Shown: piece by piece, positions 12,101 through 20,895 of the stretch
Layout of the letters: every line of letters begins with the position of its first letter
Position numbering within the stretch: position 1 is the stretch's first letter
DNA from: Phoronis australis
Lineage: Eukaryota > Phoronida > Phoronidae
DNA length: 64,000 nt
NCBI GenBank assembly: GCA_002633005.1
Contig: NMRA01000141.1
Coordinates: 254,546 to 318,545, forward strand
Direction of reading: 5' to 3'
Program-made: the position numbers and the translations under genes
Notes under the pieces: generated by a model
Seen by the model: only the letters and a program-made list of their open reading frames with translations
What the model was told of the DNA's origin: nothing
Databases searched by the model: none

Positions 12101-15100
12101 TCAAAGATAAAGAGGATAACAAAAAATGCCAGTAGGGCGCACAGCGGTAGTTGGATCGATCCAAATGTTGTCATAGTTCATTGCCAACTTCACATAAATA
12201 CACTTGCCAAATTTTAAAATACCCTGTACAGTTGGGAGACACAGCCACAGATGAAAAAACTGCCACTAGGAGGCACCACAGTACTTCAAGTTGTCTGAAG
12301 ATCATCATCAGCTGTCCTCTTCACAGTAGAATCATAGTAGAAACATAAACGCCAATTTTCAAAAATCATCCTTAGAGTGTTTGGTTGATAGAGAGGCAGA
12401 TGCCAAAAAGACTAGAAAACATTAAAAATGGCCACTAGATGGCGCAAAATACATCAAATCCATCCGAAAACACGAACATGTCATTGTTTCTTTCATAGAA
12501 AGCTATTTACCAAATTTCATAAAAATCCATCAAGGATGTTCAGAAACGGAGGAAAACGGAAAAAATGAAATTGCCACTAGGGAACACAGCGTTCGTCGGA
12601 TCTGTGAGAGAGGCATCGTCGACTGTTGTCAACTTCATGTGAATACACTTGCTAAATTTAATAAAGATCCTCCAGACGGTTAAAGAAATACAGCCATAGG
12701 CGTAAAATAAGTGCCATTAGGAGGCGCCACAATAGTCGAAGTCGTCCTCTTCACAGTAGGAACATACATGCCAATTTTCACAATCAGCCCTAGAGCGGTT
12801 TGGTTGATACAGGAGTGGGCGCCAAAAAAAAAACTCCAAAACAGTAAGAATAGCCACTAGGTGGCGCAAAATACCTCAAAGCCATCTGAAAACTTGAGGA
12901 TAGCATCACTTCTCTTACAGATGCCTACCTGCCAAAGTTTATGAAAATACATTGAGGACCCCTCAAAAGACAGAGGTAAACGTAAAAAACTAAAATTGCC
13001 ACTAGGGGGAACACCAGTAGAAGGATCCGTCCAAAAATAGGCTCATGCCATCCCATCCATGAAAGGAACATATCTGTGAAATTTCATGAACGTGCACTGA
13101 AGGGTTTTGGAGATAATGCAATGGACGCCACAAAGGTCCGGAGCTGGAAACTAGAAAATATAACATCTGGACTCACCTTTCTGTCATCGGTACAAGCAAG
13201 GTTGTCTAGAATCTCATAACTGATGTAATACAACTTTTTCTTTGCCATTACATCACTCAATGATTGGTCTTCAAAAAAGGGAAGAAGCTCCTCTTCACTC
13301 ACAGCTAATCTGTATTGAAAAAGTAAAACAGGTATATTTGGTGATACAGTTAGAATTTTAACAATGTCAGACAAGCTTTATTGCCAGATTTCAAAGAATT
13401 CTACTATTTCAGAGATTAACAAAAGTGTTGCGAAATATTCAACTTTATCATAGATAGGTGAAGATACCGCCATGAAATAACTGTGTTTATCACAAAGTGA
13501 AATACATCAGAACTACTTTTCCATATTTTCTCTAGAGAAGATAACTGTTATCATTACGAGAGAAAATAGCGCAATCTTGAGTTTTAAAACTCAAATTAAC
13601 AGTTATTTACAAACTCGATGAGAAAAAGGTAAACAAGAAGAAAGCTACAGTACTATAAAAACTATCCGCTTTGCAATTAGTGTTAATTTGAAGTTAATAC
13701 ATAGAACTCTTAGAAAAATGCCCAGTTTTGATCAACTTTGAAACATTGCATCTCAGAGACTGAATGGCTGATGGATTCACATAATTTCAGATACTATACT
13801 TAATACTTAGTTCTCCTAAATGTTGTTAAGAATGATTTTTAAATTGCTACATGAGGGGCTACCAAAGAATTTGTTGAAGCAAACTTTATCAAAGATTTTC
13901 TGCAACGAGACAAAGTTACAAGAATCCGCAAGTTTGGCTGAAAAAGTTCCGTGATGAGTTCAATGGTTGTATTATTTACTAAATTAAAATTCCACCAATG
14001 ACATCTGTCATGTGCCGATTGTGCATTTTCTTGGCAATGCGTATTGTTGATAAAGACCTGCCAAGAGGGGGCGACACTAGTTGGAATTTTAATTTATTTG
14101 GACGATTAGTGGAAATAATTCCAAAATGATTTGTATTATTTCTAGAGCATTTAATACGCACACATAATTACTTAGCTGAACCTGTTTTCATCAACAGTCT
14201 GCTTAGAAAAAAAAAACAACAACACTCAATAACATTGATAGACGTATTGTTAGCCTATTAGCTAATGAGCAATGATAATGCTGTGATGGCCAATAGAGTA
14301 AACGAGTGTTCATGTGCCACAGGCATCCACTTAGAGAACATAATTATCAAATGCCTTCTACCATGGTTATACTAGATAATTTTGGGACGCCCTGAACAGG
14401 AGGGCGCAGCTACAAAACTAGTTCAGGCTCATTAAAAGAATTATCTTTGCCTCAGGCAATATGTATATTGCAGTCAAGTGATTCCTAAATTCAATTGCGA
14501 ATGACCATCTGCTGAAAAGGAAAAGTGCAGATGCTTTCTCACATGAATTGAACAAAGGAATATTCTGATCCTCAATTAACACGATTACAAAAATTGAAAA
14601 AATAACCTGCAATGTCTGCTACTAAATAACGCTGGATTATATAGATGAGTGCAAAATCATATGCAATTTTGGAATATTTTGATAGCTGATTTAAACAATA
14701 CGGCGAAACCAATTTTCAAAACTATTTCTGGTCCCTGCATTGACAACTAAAACTTGGCGGAAAGCTTGTTATTATGGACGTAGAAGAATGCCAACGGATG
14801 TCTATGAATTAATGTAATGTAATGTAAGATGTTATCAATTGATAATTACTTTGAGGGTAATTCTTTGCAAAGACGGAGAGCTGTTGTGTTACACCCAGTC
14901 AGGCGTTGATAGCCAAATTCAAGATCCGACCTCCAGTTGTGGAGTCCCTAAAACAATTAAATACATGCCAATATTGTTACATCTCATTCTCTAACAAAAG
15001 CAACGTAAAGTATTGCCATGCACCCACTGCGTGCATGGTATAATATAGAACAATTAAAAATTGTCATTCTTGAGGTAAAGATAAAAACGGATGGCAATCG

Positions 15101-18100
15101 TTGAAGAACATCCAGCTTTGATGCAGCCTTTCTGAAAACCTCATGGATGTGATCATGAGTATCAAATTCCAATCTATGACATCACGAAGCCCTTATTTCA
15201 AAGGTACATAATGAACGGTGCAAGACAATTAAATGGAATTTGCCCGCTTTGGGCTCCATAAGATTGACATTGAACCAGCAGATGGCCTGATTGGCCTTCT
15301 GCTGTAATTTAATGGCAAGCTGATCCGGACAAATACCATGTAGATAGACATAAATGTACAGCTTACAATCATCATTGATACAGAGGAACAAATCATCATG
15401 AAAACATTAAAAAGTACCAGACCAGTCACCAACCTCTGGGCGACACCCCTATTAAGTCTAATCTATCGACTAGTAGTGTTTGAGACTTAGACACACTGTT
15501 TTTGGTCCATGAGATAAGACCAGAGAAGGGTATAGCCTCCAGCAGTCATTCCATAGGCCCTCAACTTCTATATCAGAATCTGTTGAGGTGAAGCATTAAA
15601 CGCCTTTCCAAGAGCACACTTGTCTAGTAACTAGTCATTTAGATATTGTCTTAATTCTCAACATGTTATAATTGTATCTTTGTTACGTATATTTCATTGT
15701 TGTTTTATTACTTCATTATATTACTGTTTTTCTTGTTGAGGGCCCTCTTGGAAAGCAGTGATATCACTGAAGAGGCCACCCTCATTTTAAAAATCACAAT
15801 AATAAATAAATAAATAAAACACCCCAATCATATACTTGGACTCAAATAATTGACCTATCGCCAGGATTTTGAGTGACGGCTTAACTGACCATTTAGAAGG
15901 CAGCATTATTGACACACATTCCTTTCCAAGCCGCTATTTTACCCGACAAACAACACGTTGCTGGGTAAAACTTATTGTCTGTTAGTCGGCATTAAGCAAA
16001 TGGGCGGAGCTTGTGATAGATGAATTACTTCCAGTCATCAAGAGACCTAAGAAGGACATGTTGACAGCTGTAACCAGCCCAGAAAGCACATACCCTGGGG
16101 TCTAAAATGTTGGTTACTTACAGACTAATAAAGTCACTGATATCGCTATTTCAATACTCAGATGCCCAGGAGGAGTTATTGTACCAAAGGAAAATGTTGA
16201 ACTCATTAAACTCACTTAAACCTGCATACAGAATAGTACAAACATGGACCTATCCCGAGGGTGACATTAAGTCATATGGGCTGTTGGCCTTGGGCAATGA
16301 ACGCCCACCCATGGCATAAATGAATAGTGATTGTCCATAAAGTTGGTCAATGTTCTGCTTCATCAGGATTGTTCCACAGCCAATCAATGTAATAATAAAT
16401 CATAAACGACTGGTAAATGAGAAAAATCATGAGAATAGGAAAGTCCCAGTCGAGGGAACATAATGTGACAAGCTATTCAACATACTCACATACGGCTTGG
16501 GGAAGGTGGAATTATACATGGCCTCCATATCAGACAACTGTTTGAATTTGGGTGTGGTAAACTTCTGCACTGTTGCTTTAAGAAAGAGTGTTGCTTTCCG
16601 TGTTACCAGGTCCCACTAGAGTGAAATGAATAAGTAAAATAAATTCACATATTTACACGGTTCATGCACTCACTTAGGGCAAAACACTTGTTCAGTTAGC
16701 TGTGACGTAACCAGATGTTGCCTTGTTCACAAGACGACAACCATATCATAAACCAAAAACATCACCACCCCCACAGGTGAAATCCCCCAAAATTACCTTG
16801 GAGTCATCAGCACCACAGGTAAAATCCCCAAAATTTCCTTGCAGCACTCAGCATTGTGAGTGAAATCTCCCAAAATTACTTCACAGTCATCAGCGCTGTA
16901 GGTGAAATCCCCCAAAATAATACCATTTAGCCATCAACGCTGATGGTGAAATTCTCCAAAATTACCTTGTACTCATCAGAAAATGTTTCATCCTCTGGAC
17001 ATTCCTTTATCTGTGCCACCAGACCTTCCAATTTTCGTGTGAACGTGTACGCTTTTTGTTTCCTCTCCAGTTCACTCTTACGTTGAGCTACAAATATTCA
17101 AATTAAAAAAAAAATTAACCATAGTGCCATGAATACGATAAACTATACGTGGTAGCCATGATTGGAAGATGAAAAAGCGGTACATTTGGATCAAGGCCAC
17201 ACCCCGCAACATCCAGAAACCTCCTGAAGTGGTTGTTAGTCATGACTGTAACACGAAGCACGATAAACTGCTTACTCGTATGGAAAAGCACAATGACATA
17301 AAACAGGATGTCAACTTGTCACTTGTGTCAAAATGTGACACATTCCCTTGCTTGGCGCACCTGAGACAAATAAGCTGCAGCAAAAGAGGGACAGTGTCCT
17401 GACAAAAGCAAAAAAAGATGGTAAACAATGAAATTAGCATCTTAAACTTGTGAACAGAGTGTCTCGTATAATGTTAACACGCACAGGGTAATCACTGATC
17501 ATTCAGACAACAGTACCTGCTCTTCTCTATAGGTATTAGTGATACAAAACTAATACCTACTTACCAAACCAAACACTCTACTACCAATGTCCAGCAACAA
17601 GTGCCACAAAGTTAAAATCTACTTTTTCTTAAAAAAAAGAGTTCAGAAATACTTACTTTGCTAAAAAAATTGCAATGTCAGTTTTATCACAAAATTAATA
17701 GTGACTTTTTACCTAATGAAATCGTCAAAAATGTTCTTTTCAGTAATATACTTACCAACATTTTTTTCATCTTGCGGTAGTACGCAGTCATATTCAGTGA
17801 TTACAATCGGATCATCTTTGGGTATCCAGCGGTGCACGGGAAAGACGAACTCCTTGAGATTTGAGCAACGCAACACGACAACTTTGTCAACATACCAATC
17901 GTCCGAATCGCTCCTCCCATCTCGCTGAAGTTCAATTTTTGCAATGTCCCCAAATTCAGGAAGTCCTGATATATTGAAGCTGTCTGTTCTGCCCTGTTCA
18001 AAATCATTCCTCAACAGCACATCAAGGGTTACACTGTGCGATTTCTCCCCCTGTGTGTTGTACAGTCGGCCGGTCACCTGAAATTAAAAAATTACAACTT

Positions 18101-20131
18101 TAATTTGTTGCTTTGCATTCAAATTCCTACAGCCATTTCAACTCTTTGAAAAACATGCGAGATTAACCTAGTTTTCTTAAGGAAGGGACGCTGAGAGTAG
18201 CCAGACAAATGAATAACGGCTTTATATCATGCGTCACTTGGCTTTGCAAATTTTTGATATCGCCATTGCAACTTGCTATGCAACTAGAAAACCGTATTGG
18301 TGTTAGAATGGCAAATGACAAACTAATGGTGATGAGAGTCAAGTGGCAGTGACTGATCACGTGCACAGGCAAAACCAAGTGTGTAGCTTTATTGAAACAC
18401 CACAGTGGGTGTGTATTGTGAAGCTTCGCATTTCTAAAAATCATTACCAGTAGGTGACAAGGTTGCAGAGAAGGGAAATAACGATGGTATGGCATCCATT
18501 TTCAAGACAATTGTTTCTTCCTGATTTCTACGTATAGGTTTCGTAATTCGGTGGTAAGAAATGTTTACCGCACACATGACAATTTCAGCCATGGTGTGAA
18601 TGGGCAACGCTACATTCCTGACACGAATGAGCCAACATCGACGAATCTTACAAAAAATAGGCAGGTGGCCTTATGCCTTCTGCAGTGCACCAGGCGTGAT
18701 TAGGTTTCACAGCTGAACCCATTGCAATAATCACAAGGGGATCCCTCCGCATGAATTTCCTTGTGTGCAAAACCTTCTAATTTTCCAATGCTTTTCAGGA
18801 AATCAGAAAGGCTATTGAACCTGCAAGATTTGGAGAAGTCCAGCTACCAGAATATTGCAAAGAACCCGATAAGCAAGGAAAATTTTCTCTAAATTTTAGG
18901 AGCCTCTACTTTCAAGTCACACTTTGGGCAGTTTAAACAGGCCACGTGACTTGTGATATTTCAGTGCCAAGGTAAGTTGCAGTGCCCCGTAATTAGCAAT
19001 TAGTTGGATCACCTGCCGTATAGCCAGCCTATCTACAAGCCCAAGAGTCCTTTGGAATCTCATGGCTCCATAGGACTTTGAAAAACAAGTTTTTGCCTAC
19101 AGGTGGAGCCTATCCTCCATCGCTCACAATTTATACACCCACTGTTTTACAATTGCCCTGCAATACTTGTATAGGACTGGTATGCAAGTTTCTGGTAAAA
19201 AAACAGGGTGCACTTGTTCCTTGCTTTGCAAGTTAATAAGAATCTTCATTACTACCAATGAAAACATGAGCTCTGACCCAGTTCACACGTACAATACGAA
19301 ATTGCCTGCCAAGCCATTGAGCTTATCCACGCAAGCCCAAATGCAATTTGAGCTGATTTTAGGCATGGTTAGATAACAGGGTTTTCTTGACTATGCAAGA
19401 CAATAAAGAGCTCCTAGGTATCTTGGTATTCACTGAAAACCGATGAAACGGAACTGTTTTATTGAAAGCTCAGGATGATGCTCGAACACCAGTTAGCAAG
19501 AACTTGAATAAGATTTAGAGGGAAAAAGAAGGAATGACTTCTTACAAGCTGACATACCAAAATGCCACATCCAATGTAACATTAACAAAGCCATTGAGGA
19601 ATGATCTTGGGACGCGAACATTAAAACCAGAGTAATTTAATCAATTTGAAAACTTATCTAGGATAACCAGAAAATCGAAACTTTACAAAAATAACACTAA
19701 GAACAGTCTTCTTCCCAATTACAACCTGGCAAACCTGATGTGCAATCGCTCAAACAAGAAGGCAGAGCCTCTGCTGATCAAAAATGGACAAAGATCAGTT
19801 AAAACATGTTCAACAACTGAATCAGCCAGCTTAACCTATAGATTTCTTTCACGCTTTTTGCCACAATTTTGAGATGTAAACTTCACAACAGGACAGTATT
19901 AGAGTTTTCAATGATATAAATTACTTATATTTGTGGGATAAAATTAAAAAAGAGTTAACTGAGAGACTTACGCAGAATTTCATATTAATTTTCCAAGAAT
20001 CCATGACTATACCTACCATTGGCGGCCGGTAAATTACTCACATTTGCATTAGTACCAGCTCCCTTGATGTCTCCTGTCTTAACATGCAGAATGTAGTCTG
20101 CGCCTTTGCTTTTACTGATATTGCAACCCAT
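3071..20131 (-). CDS. ALOX: Animal lipoxygenase (PLAT + lipoxygenase domain), 14 coding exons
   Basis: Gene-level entry; the exons are listed separately. Non-heme iron dioxygenase that adds O2 to polyunsaturated fatty acids such as arachidonate. Joining the minus-strand exons gives about 675 residues, the usual animal lipoxygenase length. PLAT/LH2 domain is at about residues 8-135 and the catalytic domain at about 139-675. Iron ligands seen: H364 and H369 (motif HQSAVHL), H554 and N558 (motif HAAANF), and the C-terminal I675 (ends NAISI). These sit within a few residues of human 5-LOX H367/H372/H550/N554/I673. The Coffa stereocontrol residue is Ala (about 407, in LIAIN), as in S-lipoxygenases. 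All exon junctions agree in phase except the 28-nt exon 7. I cannot assign 5-, 8-, 12- or 15-positional specificity. A 5'UTR exon upstream of 20131 is likely but not located. Confidence 0.9.
4026..4189 (-). CDS. ALOX: Lipoxygenase exon 13
   Basis: Encodes [20 protein letters not shown] through [14 protein letters not shown], corresponding to the 5-LOX segment with EQIVDTLPDRG. Acceptor TCGTTTCAG; donor GTAAGT, leaving CA of a Gln codon. Confidence 0.9.
5112..5279 (-). CDS. ALOX: Lipoxygenase exon 12: HAAANF iron-binding motif
   Basis: Encodes [18 protein letters not shown] followed by [18 protein letters not shown] and PRPTDK. The third iron His (H554) and Asn ligand (N558) are in H-A-A-A-N-F. 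It aligns with HAAVNFGQYDW in 5-LOX. Phase 0 at both ends; donor GTATGT. Confidence 0.94.
5351..5440. mobile_element. Degenerate palindromic MITE copy
   Basis: 'attttgagaactagtttgat gcccg' followed by 'gaaaaactagttcccaaaa' preserves the family's central stem-loop. The ends are decayed. Lies in lipoxygenase intron 11, just upstream of exon 12. Confidence 0.5.
5903..6237. mobile_element. Head-to-head dimer of a tRNA-derived SINE
   Basis: A minus-strand copy (tRNA-like head up to 6040, tail to 5903) and a plus-strand copy (head from 6054, tail to 6237) share GGTGGTCC-GATGG heads with A-box-like GATGGCCGAGTGG and the tail AAATCTTTTCA...GGTCACGTGAT. Perfect 13-bp direct repeats TATAAGATTAAAT flank the pair at 5890-5902 and 6238-6250. 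Confidence 0.75.
6263..6460 (-). CDS. ALOX: Lipoxygenase exon 11
   Basis: Encodes [20 protein letters not shown] through [12 protein letters not shown]; the (Y/F)xYRDDxLxxxEA pattern is conserved in animal lipoxygenases. Acceptor GATTTCAG; donor GTAATG. The exon is phase 0 at both ends. A SINE dimer with a 13-bp target duplication lies only 12 bp beyond the donor. Confidence 0.9.
7010..7163 (-). CDS. ALOX: Lipoxygenase exon 10
   Basis: Encodes [20 protein letters not shown] through [11 protein letters not shown], matching the animal lipoxygenase region after AINTKAREQLI. The acceptor TTCTTTAG and donor GTAAGC fit the adjacent phases (2 in, 0 out). Confidence 0.9.
7509..7626 (-). CDS. ALOX: Lipoxygenase exon 9: carries Coffa stereocontrol Ala
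   Basis: Encodes [30 protein letters not shown] and FLYLIAIN, collinear with human 5-LOX from THLVSEVF to the TIAIN segment holding A410. The equivalent residue here is Ala (about 407), which predicts S-configuration hydroperoxides. Acceptor ATTGCAG; donor GTACGT, leaving AG of a Ser codon. Confidence 0.92.
7858..7967. mobile_element. Short MITE with 20-bp inverted repeats
   Basis: Ends AGAATTATAAGTCTTCTTAC and GTAAGAAGACTAATAATTCT pair at 19 of 20 positions. The interior (ATCTTTTCAGCCCTAA...TTACGTGATGTG) resembles the tail of the SINE at 5903-6237. Confidence 0.65.
8158..8350 (-). CDS. ALOX: Lipoxygenase exon 8: first two iron-binding His
   Basis: Encodes [20 protein letters not shown], then [17 protein letters not shown] and [11 protein letters not shown]. 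The H-x4-H pair (H364, H369) supplies two iron ligands. Acceptor TCTGCAG; donor GTGAGA in phase 1. Confidence 0.93.
9204..9231 (-). CDS. ALOX: Candidate lipoxygenase mini-exon 7 (frame off by one)
   Basis: Needed to bridge exon 6 (ends DDRK, phase 0) and exon 8 (starts IPAPIALF, phase 0). The stretch reads GTWLHAPQR in the required frame and has a strong GTAAGT donor. It is what the family expects before APIALFYV. From the only nearby AG the exon is 28 nt, one more than the 27 needed, and the surplus base is in a run of four G. This could be a homopolymer error, a real frameshift, or a mis-chosen exon. Confidence 0.5.
9673..10047 (+). pseudogene. P2X7 cytoplasmic-tail-like domain fragment with an internal stop
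   Basis: The frame reads [38 protein letters not shown], stop (TAG 9787-9789), [26 protein letters not shown]..., [16 protein letters not shown]. The spacing W-C-x-C-x-x-C-(x)n-C-x-C-C-x-E and C-(I/L)-T-x-H-P-x-F are hallmarks of the P2RX7 C-terminal zinc domain, which occurs widely in invertebrate multi-copy genes. It lies antisense in lipoxygenase intron 6 and shows no other P2X exons. Confidence 0.65.
11099..11314. mobile_element. GC-rich element with GGCGGAT..AGG inverted ends
   Basis: Left end CATAGGCGGATTTAGG and right end CCTAGATCCGCCACTG are inverted repeats. AGATG repeats flank it at 11094-11098 and 11315-11319. It contains a G/C hairpin (11116-11149) and one ambiguous base near 11202. 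It is inserted in the dispersed repeat at 10764-13138. Confidence 0.7.
12432..12445 (+). promoter_or_regulatory. CTCF-core-like motif CCACTAGATGGCGC
   Basis: Perfect match to the published core consensus CCASYAGRKGGCRS, inside the dispersed repeat in lipoxygenase intron 6. Binding is not shown. Confidence 0.4.
12854..12867 (+). promoter_or_regulatory. CTCF-core-like motif CCACTAGGTGGCGC
   Basis: Perfect consensus match in the same repeat array, about 420 bp from the preceding one. Confidence 0.4.
13177..13309 (-). CDS. ALOX: Lipoxygenase exon 6
   Basis: Encodes [20 protein letters not shown] to [14 protein letters not shown], about residues 254-297, matching the segment of human 5-LOX that ends DFELLDGI. 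Acceptor CAATACAG; donor GTGAGT in phase 0. The large CTCF-motif repeat ends about 40 bp beyond the donor. Confidence 0.88.
13577..13594. repeat. 18-bp perfect palindrome
   Basis: TTGAGTTTTAAAACTCAA, itself flanked by an inverted pair ATAACTGTTA / TAACAGTTAT. In lipoxygenase intron 5. Confidence 0.8.
14850..14947 (-). CDS. ALOX: Lipoxygenase exon 5 (FGYQ...GCN motif)
   Basis: Encodes [19 protein letters not shown] and then [10 protein letters not shown], the conserved W-x-x-D-x-x-FGYQ-x-L-x-GCN-(x)n-C-x-ELP signature of animal lipoxygenases (about residues 221-253). Acceptor TTGTTTTAG and donor GTAATT; starts in phase 0 and leaves two bases of a Lys codon. An old reverse-transcriptase fragment begins only about 40 bp upstream. 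Confidence 0.88.
14985..15440 (-). pseudogene. Decayed non-LTR reverse transcriptase fragment
   Basis: Overlapping minus frames give pieces in RT order: LVLFNVFM / [15 protein letters not shown] (around the catalytic region, with the aspartates of YADD lost), [20 protein letters not shown], then [20 protein letters not shown] and [11 protein letters not shown]. Frameshifts separate the pieces. It lies just upstream of lipoxygenase exon 5. Confidence 0.7.
15600..15820 (+). mobile_element. CR1/L2-like retrotransposon 3' end
   Basis: 'gttgagggccctcttggaaa' followed by 'gaggccaccctcattttaaa' and an (AATA)n tail is typical of the 3'UTR of this non-LTR group. No coding part is attached. Confidence 0.55.
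15849..16025. mobile_element. MITE with ATTGACCTATCGC ends, copy 1
   Basis: Shares 'ggcttaactgaccat', 'tttccaagccgc.attttac', 'caacacgtt' and the terminal 'gcggagcttgtgataga' with the copy at 29996-30120; longer by about 50 bp. Confidence 0.6.
16490..16615 (-). CDS. ALOX: Lipoxygenase exon 4
   Basis: Encodes 42 residues, [19 protein letters not shown] to TFPKPY, about 179-220. It aligns with the early catalytic-domain helices of animal lipoxygenases. Acceptor CACTCTAG and donor GTGAGT; phase 0 at both ends. Confidence 0.85.
16771..16980. repeat. Minisatellite of about five ~42-bp units seeded by a lipoxygenase 5' splice site
   Basis: On the minus strand each unit reads like CTGATGA.T.CAAG, then GTAATTTTGG.GATTTCACC. 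The unit nearest the gene is the true end of exon 3 with its donor; the others extend into intron 3. Units differ by point changes and small indels. Confidence 0.8.
16966..17087 (-). CDS. ALOX: Lipoxygenase exon 3: linker into catalytic domain
   Basis: Encodes [20 protein letters not shown] through DETFSDEYK, about residues 139-178, charged and helical. The acceptor at 17088 (phase 1) and donor GTAATT at 16965 agree with neighbouring exon phases. The last 14 coding bases and the donor are copied in imperfect ~42-bp tandem repeats that run into the intron (see the repeat at 16771-16980). Confidence 0.85.
17756..18077 (-). CDS. ALOX: Lipoxygenase exon 2: body of PLAT domain
   Basis: Encodes residues 31-138, starting [19 protein letters not shown] after an acceptor TTTCAG and ending DEKNV before GTAAGT (phase 1). 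The PLAT hallmarks [18 protein letters not shown] and [10 protein letters not shown] are visible. This beta-barrel domain usually mediates Ca2+-dependent or hydrophobic membrane docking in animal lipoxygenases. It joins exon 1 in phase 0. Confidence 0.9.
18078..20041. other. Lipoxygenase intron 1
   Basis: No gene or recognisable repeat seen; unrelated short open frames only. Confidence 0.6.
20042..20131 (-). CDS. ALOX: Lipoxygenase exon 1: MGC start and first PLAT strand
   Basis: Encodes residues 1-30, beginning [13 protein letters not shown] and ending in GAGTNAN, followed by the donor GTGAGT. The motif [15 protein letters not shown] is the classic first PLAT strand and loop. Met-Gly-Cys-x-x-Ser with following lysines matches an N-myristoylation plus palmitoylation signal like that of Src-family kinases. 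The genomic triplet directly before ATG is TAG, so the frame cannot extend without splicing. However, this TAG also ends a pyrimidine-rich tract that could be a splice acceptor, so a 5'UTR exon, or less likely more coding sequence, may lie upstream. Confidence 0.82.
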
Positions 20132-20744
20132 CTAAAAATAAAAGCACCATAAAAGGCAAACTCAAATTTTGTACGTTAAGCATAAATTGCGCATTCAAAA
20201 CGTAATTTATACAGCTCTTTACAAAATAGTAATTGAAAAGTGGACAGATTTGAAAATTTGACACCAAGACAAGAAAAGAAAAATCAACATTTTAGAAAGT
20301 TGGCCAAAAATAAACTTGATTAGAATTTTAGTGCTTGTGTTTCTAGTTGAAGAGAAAGATTTTATTCCCGCATTTTACTGATTAGATTTTTATAGCATTT
20401 ACGACAGCGTTGCTTATATTTACTTAAGCAACTGGAATTCACAAAACATAATTCAATACAGCACTTAGAGTACGATTGATTTTTACTTTTACACACATCA
20501 TTGATCAGTTTTCATGAACTACAATTCTCTTTCAGTTCATGCATTGATAGACAACTTATATGTAAGAGCTGCATTTCACCCTGTTTAGCTCGTTAAAAAT
20601 GAAAATCAGATTAGGCCTTGTACTCTCATAAAATCCGGCAGTCTGATAGCATTCTTACACAGATAGGGTTCCATCTCCATTACCAGCTCCAGTCACAGGG
20701 CTACGTGAGATATTCCCAAATGTTAAGGTTGGCCAACCCCAATA

Positions 20745-20895
20745 AAGTCAGTGTTCTCAACTCTTCCATAAAAAACTATTTGCTAGTATCACGAAAATTT
20801 GTGGAAAAGGTAGAAAACTGAAATTGCTAATGAGAGGCAAAACGCTAATCAAATCCGTCAGAAAGTCATCATTCATATAGATATGTGGGTGCATA
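20745..20895 (+). repeat. Degenerate fragment of the same repeat family
   Basis: 'aaattgctaatgagaggcaa', 'atcaaatccgtcagaaagtc' and a terminal 'catatagatatgtgggtgca' correspond to the family's modules and its 3' hairpin. Confidence 0.5.

Larger units (their letters stand above)
10764..13138 (+). repeat. CTCF-motif-bearing dispersed repeat, longest copy (lipoxygenase intron 6)
   Basis: Starts with the family's 5' sequence (TGCGGAGCATTGAAATGCAC) and runs through many related modules. Typical module parts are a 'gccactag..ggc' box, 'ccaaatttcatgaaaatc', 'gagatacagc' and 'gtagt.gaatccgtc'. The modules are not simple tandem copies; several module types recur in order. A separate GC-rich element is inserted at 11099-11314. 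It ends about 40 bp from the donor of lipoxygenase exon 6. Confidence 0.8.

Noticed and set aside
14051-14074. GCCAAGAGGGGGCGACACTA as another CTCF site
   Set aside because: Three mismatches to the core consensus and not in the repeat family.
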